Shown here: piece after piece, positions 1-5,252 of the stretch | Layout: each line of letters starts with the position of its first letter | How positions within the stretch are numbered: the first letter of the stretch is position 1 | Position numbers and translations under genes: made by a program | DNA from: Elusimicrobia bacterium CG06_land_8_20_14_3_00_38_11 | GTDB lineage: Bacteria > Elusimicrobiota > UBA8919 | Direction: 5' to 3' | Length of the DNA: 7,843 nucleotides | Assembly: GCA_002780205.1 (NCBI GenBank) | Contig: PEVQ01000039.1 | Span: 1-7,843, forward strand | Notes under the pieces: generated by a model | Told to the model about the DNA's origin: nothing | The model's input: the letters and a program-made list of their open reading frames with translations, nothing else | Databases searched by the model: none

Positions 1-1
1 C

Positions 2-1252
2 AAAAAAGCGGATGTTCTTGTAGAAAACGGGAAGATTGTTAAAATCGGGCAACTAAAAGAAGCAAGAAGCAAGAAACAAGAAGCAAGAATAATTGATGCG
101 ACGGGAAAAATTGTAGTTCCCGGACTCATTGATATTCATACGCATTTAAGAGAACCCGGGCACAGTGATGAAGAAACAATCGCTTCCGGAACAAAGTCAG
201 CAGCGGCAGGTGGCTTCACAACAATATTTGCAATGCCAAATACACATCCACCAGTAGATTCTGTTACTGGAGTTAAATTTGTGTTAATGACTGCGATGCA
301 CGAAGGTATTGTAAATGTCCTGCCAGTTGGTGCAATCACGAAAGGTCAGAAAGGTGAAGAACTCGCAGAGATAGGTAAGATGAGAAATGCTGGTATTGTA
401 GCAATTTCAGACGATGGCAAACCGGTAATGAATGCTAATATAATGCGAAGAGCACTTGAATATAGTAAAATGTTTGACCTGTATGTCATCTCACATTGCG
501 AGGATACAAATCTTACAAAAGACGGTGAAATGAATGAGGGCTATATTTCTACAGTATTAGGACTTAAAGGTATACCGAGACAGGCAGAAGAGATTATGGT
601 TGCAAGAGATATCGCATTAGCAGAACTAACCGGAGGGTATTTACATATTGCACATGTTTCAACTGCCGGCTCTGTAGAACTTGTAAGGGTTGCCAAAAAA
701 CATGGTATAAAAGTTTCAGTAGAAGTTACGCCGCACCATTTTTCGTTAACTGACGAAGCAATAAAGAAAAACAGTTACAATACGAACTTTAAAATCAATC
801 CGCCGTTAAGAACCGAAGACGATATAAAAGCACTAATTTATGGACTTGCGGATGGTACAATTGATTGTATCGCATCAGACCATGCACCGCATCTGGATGA
901 AGAAAAACAACAAGAGTTTAAAGTTGCACCATCTGGAATAATTGGTCTCGAGACAACATTACCTTTAGTGATTACAAATCTTGTCCATAAAAAAGTTTTA
1001 ACATTATCTCAAGCAATCAAAAAATTGACATCTAATCCTGCGAAGATATTTAATCTTAATAAAGGAACGCTTTCAGTCGGTAGTGATGCAGACATAACAA
1101 TAATTGACTTGATAAAGACAAAGGTTATTGAAAAATTCTATTCAAAAAGTAAAAACTCGCCATTTGTGGGAATGAAATTAACAGGATTTGCCGATACAAC
1201 AATTGTTGCAGGAAAAGTGGTGATGACCGGAGGAAAGATTGTATCAGATTGA
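2..1252 (+). CDS. pyrC: Dihydroorotase, class I (5' partial)
   Basis: Zinc amidohydrolase that interconverts N-carbamoyl-aspartate and dihydroorotate, the third step of UMP synthesis, in the cytoplasm. The frame is open from base 2 and gives 416 residues. Family members are about 425-430, so I infer that some 15-20 N-terminal residues and the start lie upstream of the window. Visible metal and active-site motifs, numbered in this fragment: DIHTHLREPG with His46 and His48, SDDGKP (Asp137/138), SHCED (His165), IAHVST (His218) and ASDHAPH (Asp293). This is the class I (bacterial/CAD-like) pattern. The first ATG in the frame, at 233, is internal because the HxH motif precedes it. Residues about 20-29 (EARSKKQEAR) come from a heptamer repeat at 59-86, in the loop before the conserved IIDATGKIV strand. 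The 3' end overlaps pyrK by 14 nt. pyrB probably lies upstream, but that is not visible. Confidence 0.96.
   Translation, partial: KKADVLVENGKIVKIGQLKEARSKKQEARIIDATGKIVVPGLIDIHTHLREPGHSDEETIASGTKSAAAGGFTTIFAMPNTHPPVDSVTGVKFVLMTAMHEGIVNVLPVGAITKGQKGEELAEIGKMRNAGIVAISDDGKPVMNANIMRRALEYSKMFDLYVISHCEDTNLTKDGEMNEGYISTVLGLKGIPRQAEEIMVARDIALAELTGGYLHIAHVSTAGSVELVRVAKKHGIKVSVEVTPHHFSLTDEAIKKNSYNTNFKINPPLRTEDDIKALIYGLADGTIDCIASDHAPHLDEEKQQEFKVAPSGIIGLETTLPLVITNLVHKKVLTLSQAIKKLTSNPAKIFNLNKGTLSVGSDADITIIDLIKTKVIEKFYSKSKNSPFVGMKLTGFADTTIVAGKVVMTGGKIVSD
59..86 (+). repeat. Tandem heptamer GAAGCAA x4 inside pyrC
   Basis: Four units of 7 nt (59-65, 66-72, 73-79, 80-86). Units 1, 2 and 4 are identical; unit 3 is GAAACAA. 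The tract is in frame within pyrC and encodes the hydrophilic linker EARSKKQEAR between two strands of the N-terminal domain. A 28-nt array is not a multiple of 3, so the flanks must compensate. Copy-number change by one unit would destroy the frame. Confidence 0.9.
1229..1241 (+). promoter_or_regulatory. Ribosome binding site and TTG start of pyrK
   Basis: GGAGGA at 1229-1234 lies 5 nt (counted from GGAGG) before a TTG at 1239-1241, inside the end of pyrC. The pyrK frame has a TGA at 1221 and no ATG until codon 39, which falls after conserved sequence. TTG is therefore the only plausible start, and the strong Shine-Dalgarno sequence supports it. Confidence 0.75.
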
Positions 1253-2090
1253 TGCGAATATAATTTCTAAAAAACAGATTTCTGAAAAGCATTTCTTGAT
1301 TACCTTTTCGGCAGAAAAAATTGCAAACGAAGCCAAACCCGGACAGTTTGTAATGATAAAAATTGATATCGAAAAAACATTTTTGAGGCGACCCTTCAGT
1401 ATTTGTTCTGCGAGTGAAAAAACTTTCAACATTCTTTTTAAGGTTGTTGGTATTGGCACTGAAATTTTAAGTCAGAAAAAGGCAGGTGATACGCTCAATA
1501 TAATTGGTCCTTTAGGCACTGGCTACCGATTACCGATTACCGATTACCGATTACCGATTTTAGTTGCCGGCGGCACCGGTGTTGCCTCACTTCTATTCCT
1601 TGCTCAATTTCTTAGTCCCTCAGTCCCTCAGTCCCTTGTCTTTATTGGTGCTAAAACAAAAAAAGATGTTTTGTTTGCAAATGAGTTCAAAAAACTCGGC
1701 TGTAAAGTAATAGTTTCAACAGAAGACGGCTCTTACGGAGCAAAGGGCTTGGTCTCAAACATTTTTAGTCGGCACGTATCAACTTATCAACTTATCAACT
1801 CATCACCTGTAGTTTACGCTTGCGGTCCTAAAGGGATGTTAAAAAAAATTGCAGAAATATCTAAAGAACATAGAATAAAATGTTTTGTCTCACTTGAAGA
1901 AAAAATGGCTTGCGGATTAGGTGCCTGCATTGGTTGTGTTGTAAAAATACGAACCATAGGTAGAGATAAAAAAAATACACGGACCGTAGGCACAGATAAG
2001 TTTGAATACAAAAGGGTCTGTAAAGACGGCCCTGTATTTGCAGCCGAGAAGATAATCTGGCAACCCAATTCCAGTTTTCTAGAATTCTAG
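1239..2090 (+). CDS. pyrK: Dihydroorotate dehydrogenase electron-transfer subunit (FAD/2Fe-2S)
   Basis: Partner of class 1B PyrD. It passes electrons from FMN in PyrD through a [2Fe-2S] cluster and FAD to NAD+. The 283-residue protein has a flavodoxin-reductase-like FAD domain with RRPFSI at 50-55, a nucleotide-binding stretch LVAGGTG at 108-114, YACGPKGM at 193-200, and a cysteine cluster Cys225, Cys230, Cys233 and Cys261 (CGLGACIGC then KRVCKDGPVF). The first three cysteines have normal C-x4-C-x2-C spacing. The fourth is 27 residues further on, longer than in known PyrK proteins (about 14-16), because of a repeat insertion. The gene carries four repeat tracts (1524-1558, 1612-1635, 1780-1803, 1949-2000), and its stop codon lies in a fifth (2079-2110). 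Despite this the frame is open and all motifs are retained. It starts at TTG, overlapping pyrC; pyrD follows after 31 nt. Confidence 0.94.
   Translation: MYQIDANIISKKQISEKHFLITFSAEKIANEAKPGQFVMIKIDIEKTFLRRPFSICSASEKTFNILFKVVGIGTEILSQKKAGDTLNIIGPLGTGYRLPITDYRLPILVAGGTGVASLLFLAQFLSPSVPQSLVFIGAKTKKDVLFANEFKKLGCKVIVSTEDGSYGAKGLVSNIFSRHVSTYQLINSSPVVYACGPKGMLKKIAEISKEHRIKCFVSLEEKMACGLGACIGCVVKIRTIGRDKKNTRTVGTDKFEYKRVCKDGPVFAAEKIIWQPNSSFLEF
1524..1558 (+). repeat. Perfect tandem heptamer TACCGAT x5 inside pyrK
   Basis: Five identical 7-nt units. Read in the pyrK frame they give YRLPITDYRLPI (residues 96-107), a 7-residue peptide period. The tract lies between the conserved GPLGTG and the LVAGGTG strand, where relatives have a short turn. 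Perfect identity of all five units suggests recent expansion or homogenisation. Confidence 0.97.
1612..1635 (+). repeat. Tandem octamer TCAGTCCC x3 inside pyrK
   Basis: Three 8-nt units (1612-1619, 1620-1627, 1628-1635); the first is TTAGTCCC. They encode about SPSVPQSL (residues 126-133), joining a helix to the strand VFIGAK. The 24-nt total keeps the frame. Confidence 0.92.
1780..1803 (+). repeat. Tandem octamer CAACTTAT x3 inside pyrK
   Basis: Three 8-nt units (1780-1787, 1788-1795, 1796-1803); the third is CAACTCAT. They encode about STYQLINSS (residues 181-189), just before the conserved VVYACGPKGM. The total length of 24 nt is frame-neutral. Confidence 0.92.
1949..2000 (+). repeat. Diverged 30-nt direct duplication in the Fe-S loop of pyrK
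   Basis: A block starting at 1949 and one at 1979 share 17 of 21 positions at an offset of 30 nt. They encode the similar peptides RTIGRDK and RTVGTDK (residues 238-254). The duplication sits between cluster ligands Cys233 and Cys261, so it lengthens that loop without disturbing the cysteines. Confidence 0.8.
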
Positions 2091-2110
2091 AATTGTGAAA
2101 TTATGAAATC
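2079..2110 (+). repeat. Degenerate tandem octamer x4 spanning the pyrK stop
   Basis: Units of 8 nt at 2079-2086 and 2087-2094 (both CTAGAATT), 2095-2102 (GTGAAATT) and 2103-2110 (ATGAAATC). The pyrK stop TAG (2088-2090) lies inside unit 2, so the last residues of PyrK are repeat-encoded. The tract fills most of the pyrK-pyrD gap. No Shine-Dalgarno sequence is seen before pyrD, and a five-codon ORF (2103-2120, MKSIL) ends just before its ATG. Confidence 0.85.
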
Positions 2111-2121
2111 TATTCTCTAAA

Positions 2122-3003
2122 ATGATAAAAATTTGTGTGTCAATTGGAAAATTAAAGTTAAAAAATCCTGTCATGGTTGCATCAGGAACTTTTGGCTATG
2201 GTATTGAATATAAGGATTTAGTTGATTTGGATAAACTTGGAGCAATTATCACAAAAACAATAACCTTAAAACCGCGAAAGGGCAACCCTCAACCCCGTAT
2301 CTTTGAACTTCCTTATGGAATGATAAATTCAGTTGGACTTCAAAATGTTGGACTAAAAAAATTTATAGAAGAAAAATTGCTCAGCTTAAAAAAAAATACA
2401 AAAACGCCCATCATTGTAAGTATCGGTGGAAAAACAAAAGAAGAGTTTGTAAAAATAACAGAGGTATTAGATTCCGAAAAAATTGGCGGTATTGAACTGA
2501 ACATTTCCTGTCCGAATATAATTGGTGGAAAAATTATATCACAAAGTCCAAAAGAAACATATAAACTTGTAAGTTCTATTAGAAAAAAAACAAGCCATAC
2601 TTTGATTACAAAACTTTCACCAAATGTCACCGATATTACAGAGATTGCAGAATCAGTTGAAGATGCAGGCAGTGATGCTGTCTCTTTAATCAACAGTTTC
2701 CCGGCAATGATTTTTCCTCAATCTCTCAATATTCCCTACGGGACTTCCTGCGGTCGCTCAATCTCTCAATCTCCTGTTTTCGGCGGCTTATCCGGTCCTT
2801 GCATAAAACATATTGCATTAAAAATGGTGTATCAAGCCGCCCGGGCAGTAAAAATTCCTGTAATAGGTATGGGTGGGATAACCGGCATCCAAGATGCACT
2901 TGATTTCTTCAACGCAGGTGCAAAAGCAATGGCAGTCGGTTGTGCAAATTTTATTGATCTGAAAATAGTAATAAAAATTATTGATGAGTTGGAAAAATAT
3001 TAG
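2122..3003 (+). CDS. pyrD: Dihydroorotate dehydrogenase, class 1B catalytic subunit
   Basis: FMN enzyme that oxidises dihydroorotate to orotate, handing electrons to PyrK and then NAD+; cytoplasmic. The protein has 293 residues. Class 1 features are ASGTFGYG at 20-27, TKTITLKPRKGNPQPR at 44-59 with Lys45, YGMINSVGLQN at 65-75, NISCPN with catalytic-base Cys130 (class 1 has Cys where class 2 has Ser), Lys164 in ITKLSPN, Asn191, GGLSGP at 221-226, IGMGGI at 248-253 and AVGCANF at 271-277. Adjacent pyrK makes class 1B (PyrDB) the best call. The segment between Asn191 and GGLSGP is about nine residues longer than I expect for PyrDB, owing to an octamer-periodic insert at 2718-2773. The ATG at 2122 starts right at the conserved N-terminus. 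No Shine-Dalgarno sequence precedes it. Confidence 0.96.
   Translation: MIKICVSIGKLKLKNPVMVASGTFGYGIEYKDLVDLDKLGAIITKTITLKPRKGNPQPRIFELPYGMINSVGLQNVGLKKFIEEKLLSLKKNTKTPIIVSIGGKTKEEFVKITEVLDSEKIGGIELNISCPNIIGGKIISQSPKETYKLVSSIRKKTSHTLITKLSPNVTDITEIAESVEDAGSDAVSLINSFPAMIFPQSLNIPYGTSCGRSISQSPVFGGLSGPCIKHIALKMVYQAARAVKIPVIGMGGITGIQDALDFFNAGAKAMAVGCANFIDLKIVIKIIDELEKY
2718..2773 (+). repeat. Octamer-periodic insert inside pyrD (TCAATCTC family)
   Basis: TCAATCTC at 2718-2725 and the variant TCAATATT at 2726-2733 are followed by 24 nt of non-repeat sequence, then TCAATCTC again at 2758-2765 and 2766-2773. The whole block is 56 nt, exactly seven 8-nt steps, so both copies of the pair are in the same 8-nt register. 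It encodes residues about 199-218, including SLNIPYGTSC and SISQS, in a loop before GGLSGP. Confidence 0.85.
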
Positions 3004-3016
3004 GGCACCTGTCCTA
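3001..3016 (+). repeat. Small inverted repeat at the pyrD stop
   Basis: TAGGGCACCTGTCCTA can fold as a six-pair hairpin (one G-T pair) with a 4-nt loop. It includes the pyrD stop codon and lies in the 26-nt gap before pyrF. No T-run follows directly, so it is a poor terminator. Its role is unknown; it may be another palindromic repeat. Confidence 0.4.
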
Positions 3017-3029
3017 TAAAAATAACTCT

Positions 3030-3689
3030 ATGAACAACTTAAAAAAAGTTATTGTCGCACTTGATGTAGAAGATCTGAAAAAAGCAGAAGAACTTGTTAG
3101 AGTTCTAAAAGATAAAATAGATATTTTCAAGATCGGCTCAAAACTTTTTACCGCTTACGGAATTGAAGCAATAAAAATTGTAACAAAATATGGGAAAAAA
3201 GTGTTTCTGGATTTGAAATACTGCGATATTCCGTCGGTTATTGCAGACGCTGTAAGCATAGCGCAGAAACATAATGTTTATTCGTTATCTTTACATTCGC
3301 TCGGTGGTTATGAGATGCTTTGTTCGGCGGCAGCAATAAACCTAAGACCAAAACTTTGGGCTGTAACAATTTTGACAAGTTTAGATAATAGAAACTTGAA
3401 CCAACTTGGGATAAGAGAAAATGTTAACAGAGAAGTTGTTAGATTGGCAAAACTTGCAAAAAAAGCAGATGTTGATGGTATAATATGTTCTCCCAATGAA
3501 ATTGAACTTGTAAAAAAATTTGGATTAAAAGTTATCACGCCAGGAATACGAATCTCCCGGGAGAAAAAAGACCAGAAGCGGGTTTTAACACCACAAGAAG
3601 CATTTTCAAAAGGTGCGGATTATATCGTTATAGGTCGTGAGATAACAACAGCAAAACAGCCATTAAAAATAATAGAAAAAATCGTGTAA
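3030..3689 (+). CDS. pyrF: Orotidine 5'-phosphate decarboxylase
   Basis: Cofactor-free TIM-barrel enzyme that decarboxylates OMP to UMP, the last step of the pathway. At 219 residues it is close to the usual 225-240. The Asp12 region (VALDVED), Lys34 (FKIGS), the catalytic DLKYCDIP with Asp61, Lys63 and Asp66, the phosphate-binding TPGIR (170-174) and YIVIGREIT (198-206) are all present, as is DQKRVLTP at 181-188. Unlike its neighbours it contains no tandem repeat; a 12-bp palindrome TCTCCCGGGAGA at 3553-3564 falls in its coding sequence and looks incidental. The start is ATG at 3030, matching the expected N-terminus; no Shine-Dalgarno sequence is evident. It lies 26 nt after pyrD and 15 nt before pyrE. 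Confidence 0.96.
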   Translation: MNNLKKVIVALDVEDLKKAEELVRVLKDKIDIFKIGSKLFTAYGIEAIKIVTKYGKKVFLDLKYCDIPSVIADAVSIAQKHNVYSLSLHSLGGYEMLCSAAAINLRPKLWAVTILTSLDNRNLNQLGIRENVNREVVRLAKLAKKADVDGIICSPNEIELVKKFGLKVITPGIRISREKKDQKRVLTPQEAFSKGADYIVIGREITTAKQPLKIIEKIV

Positions 3690-3704
3690 GTTAAAAAAGC
3701 AGAT

Positions 3705-4310
3705 ATGAAAAGTTTTTCAGTTAAAAAAATTTTGAAAGAAAAAGATGCGCTGCTTGAAGGACATTTTGTTTTATCATCAGGTCTGCACAGCAATAGATAT
3801 GTTCAATGTGCAAAGGTATTACAATATCCAAAAATCGCAGAACAATTTTCCAAAGTATTAGTAAAAAAAATCGCTACTCACTGTGATGTTGTTATTAGTC
3901 CTGCAATTGGTGGAATTATTATCGGTTATGAGGTAGCAAGACAGTTAAGAGTTCATGCAATATTCTGTGAACGAGAAAATGGAGCAATGAATTTGCGCCG
4001 CGGGTTTGAAATAAAAAAAAATGAGAGATGTTTAATAGTTGAGGATGTAATTACAACTGGCGGTTCTACAAAAGAGGTTATTGATGTAGTAAAAAGTTAT
4101 GGTGGCAAAGTTATAGGAGTTGCCTCAATTATTGATAGGTCTACGAGGGTAATCGCCAAATTTATTTGGCGTCCCGTATCATTATTGAAATTAAAAATAG
4201 AAATATACAATCCAAAAGATTGTCCTTTATGCAAGAAAAAAATACCATTAGTGAAACCGGGCAGCCGAACAAATGTTCGGTTAGGTTGCTCTCATAGGAG
4301 CGAAAAATGA
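3705..4310 (+). CDS. pyrE: Orotate phosphoribosyltransferase
   Basis: Joins orotate to PRPP to give OMP and pyrophosphate, the step before pyrF. The protein has 201 residues. SSGLHSNRYVQC at 24-35 is the substrate loop region, ISPAIGGIIIG at 64-74 binds pyrophosphate, ERENGAMNLRRGF at 89-101 is the flexible catalytic loop, and CLIVEDVITTGGST at 109-122 is the PRPP motif. It belongs to the subgroup ending in a CPLCKKKIPLVKPGSR-like tail, where relatives usually stop. Here 13 more residues (TNVRLGCSHRSEK) follow, encoded mostly by a palindromic repeat at 4265-4280. A second hairpin (4154-4171) replaces codons for residues 150-156 with little length change. The TGA overlaps the purM ATG (ATGA). 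No clear Shine-Dalgarno sequence precedes the ATG. Confidence 0.96.
   Translation: MKSFSVKKILKEKDALLEGHFVLSSGLHSNRYVQCAKVLQYPKIAEQFSKVLVKKIATHCDVVISPAIGGIIIGYEVARQLRVHAIFCERENGAMNLRRGFEIKKNERCLIVEDVITTGGSTKEVIDVVKSYGGKVIGVASIIDRSTRVIAKFIWRPVSLLKLKIEIYNPKDCPLCKKKIPLVKPGSRTNVRLGCSHRSEK
4154..4171 (+). repeat. Perfect inverted repeat CGCCAAAT-TT-ATTTGGCG in pyrE
   Basis: An 8-bp perfect stem with a 2-nt spacer lies inside the pyrE coding sequence. Flanking bases (ACGAGGG at 4143-4149 and TCCCGT at 4172-4177) are partly complementary and could extend it. It encodes the atypical IAKFIWR (150-156), where relatives have a different but similarly long stretch. It is probably an inserted or substituted palindromic repeat, not a regulatory site. 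Confidence 0.75.
4265..4280 (+). repeat. Palindromic repeat CCGAACAAATGTTCGG, copy 1 (pyrE end)
   Basis: Seven-bp arms around AA. The same 16-mer occurs at 5331-5346, and a one-base variant at 5276-5291. It encodes RTNVR in the extra C-terminal tail of PyrE and lies 27-42 nt before the purM start. The core CGAAC-N4-GTTCG also fits the Gram-positive LexA (DinR) operator consensus, but the coding location and recurrence favour a dispersed repeat. Confidence 0.85.
4296..4309 (+). promoter_or_regulatory. Ribosome binding site and ATG of purM
   Basis: AGGAG at 4296-4300 is 6 nt before the ATG at 4307. The site lies within the repeat-derived tail of pyrE, and the start overlaps the pyrE stop (ATGA), so translation is probably coupled. 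Confidence 0.7.
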
Positions 4311-5251
4311 TTACCTACAAAAAATCAGGTGTAGATATTGACAAAGCCAGCAAACTTGTGAGTTGGATAAAAAAAATCTCACCTAAAATCGGTAAGTTTT
4401 CCGGACTTTTTCCGATTGACAAAAAAAGATTTATTTCTGCAAGTTGTGACGGTGTTGGAACAAAACTAAAAATTGCACAGTTTCTTAATAAACATGACAC
4501 CATCGGGATAGACCTGGTAGCGATGAATGTTAATGATATTATATGTTGTGGTGCCAAGCCATTATTTTTTCTTGATTATTTTGCCTGTGGAAATTTAGAC
4601 CTGAAAATTGCAAAAGATGTGATTAAAGGGATAAGAGTTGGTTGTCAGCAGGCAGGTTGTGAACTTTTAGGCGGGGAAACAGCTGAGATGCCAGGATTTT
4701 ACAAGCCAGGAGAATATGATTTAGCGGGCTTTGCAGTCGGTATTGTTGATAGAGAAAAAGTTATTGATGGCTCAAAAATAAAACATGGTGATTTAATAAT
4801 TGGACTTCCGTCAAACGGGCTTCATTCAAATGGTTTTTCACTTGTAAGAAAAATTTTTTCTGAAAAAGAAATTAGAAAATTTGGTGATGAACTCTTGAAT
4901 CCTACAAGAATATATGTAAAAAATATCCATTCACTACTTACTACTCGCCACTCGCTAATCACTGGTATTTCGCATATCACCGGCGGCGGGTTTTATGATA
5001 ATATCGTTCGTATTCTTCCCAAAAACTGTAAAGCAATAATTCACAATAACAGTTGGACCGTGCCTGATATTTTCAAGATTATTCAAGATAAAGGAAAAAT
5101 TGAAGATAAAGAAATGTATCGGACTTTTAATATGGGAATTGGAATGGTGCTGATAGTCCGAAGTCCAAAGTTCAAGTTCCAAAGATTGTTAAAGAATTCA
5201 ATTGTTATTGGTGAAATAGTTAAAGATAAAAGAGGGGTGGAGATTATTTAG
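4307..5251 (+). CDS. purM: Phosphoribosylformylglycinamidine cyclo-ligase (AIR synthetase)
   Basis: ATP-dependent closure of the imidazole ring, FGAM to AIR, the fifth step of purine synthesis. The 314 residues are somewhat short against the usual 330-350. Motifs in order: TYKKSGVDID at 3-12, SCDGVGTKLKIA at 46-57, GIDLVAMNVNDI at 67-78, LLGGETAEMPGFY at 120-132, LPSNGLHSNGFSL at 167-179, HITGGG at 223-228 and RTFNMGIGM at 272-280. Two heptamer-repeat tracts are encoded: SLLTTRHSLITG (about 209-220) just before HITGGG, and SPKFKFQ (about 286-292) near the C-terminus, in a helix-loop region normally more variable. The start is well supported by AGGAG and the ATGA overlap with pyrE. purN begins 1 nt after the stop. 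Confidence 0.96.
   Translation: MITYKKSGVDIDKASKLVSWIKKISPKIGKFSGLFPIDKKRFISASCDGVGTKLKIAQFLNKHDTIGIDLVAMNVNDIICCGAKPLFFLDYFACGNLDLKIAKDVIKGIRVGCQQAGCELLGGETAEMPGFYKPGEYDLAGFAVGIVDREKVIDGSKIKHGDLIIGLPSNGLHSNGFSLVRKIFSEKEIRKFGDELLNPTRIYVKNIHSLLTTRHSLITGISHITGGGFYDNIVRILPKNCKAIIHNNSWTVPDIFKIIQDKGKIEDKEMYRTFNMGIGMVLIVRSPKFKFQRLLKNSIVIGEIVKDKRGVEII
4931..4965 (+). repeat. Degenerate tandem heptamer x5 inside purM
   Basis: Units TCACTAC, TTACTAC, TCGCCAC, TCGCTAA and TCACTGG, from 4931 in 7-nt steps, share the pattern TYRCYAN. They encode SLLTTRHSLITG (residues 209-220), between NPTRIYVKNIH and the conserved HITGGG. Their divergence suggests an older array than that in pyrK. Confidence 0.8.
5155..5182 (+). 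repeat. Degenerate tandem heptamer x4 inside purM (AGTCCAA family)
   Basis: Units AGTCCGA, AGTCCAA, AGTTCAA and GTTCCAA in 7-nt steps. They encode VRSPKFKFQ near the C-terminus of PurM, before the conserved VIGEIV. The gene keeps its frame. Confidence 0.75.
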
Positions 5252-5252
5252 C

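Noticed and set aside
233..1252. pyrC starting at ATG 233
   Set aside because: The frame is open upstream to base 2 and includes the essential HxH zinc motif at 137-145, so the true start lies before the window.
2..1252. Pseudogenes caused by the repeat insertions
   Set aside because: In pyrC, as in pyrK, pyrD, pyrE, purM and purN, frames are intact and all catalytic motifs I can check are present, so I treat them as functional.
1524..1558. Possible CRISPR array
   Set aside because: Units are 7 nt, contiguous and without spacers, and lie in frame within pyrK.
3001..3029. Intrinsic terminator between pyrD and pyrF
   Set aside because: The hairpin is short, contains the pyrD stop, and is not followed by a T-run; pyrF follows in the same operon.
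3553..3564. Perfect 12-bp palindrome TCTCCCGGGAGA in pyrF as an operator
   Set aside because: It occurs once, encodes an ordinary part of the GIR...DQKR loop, and has no positional relation to a start.
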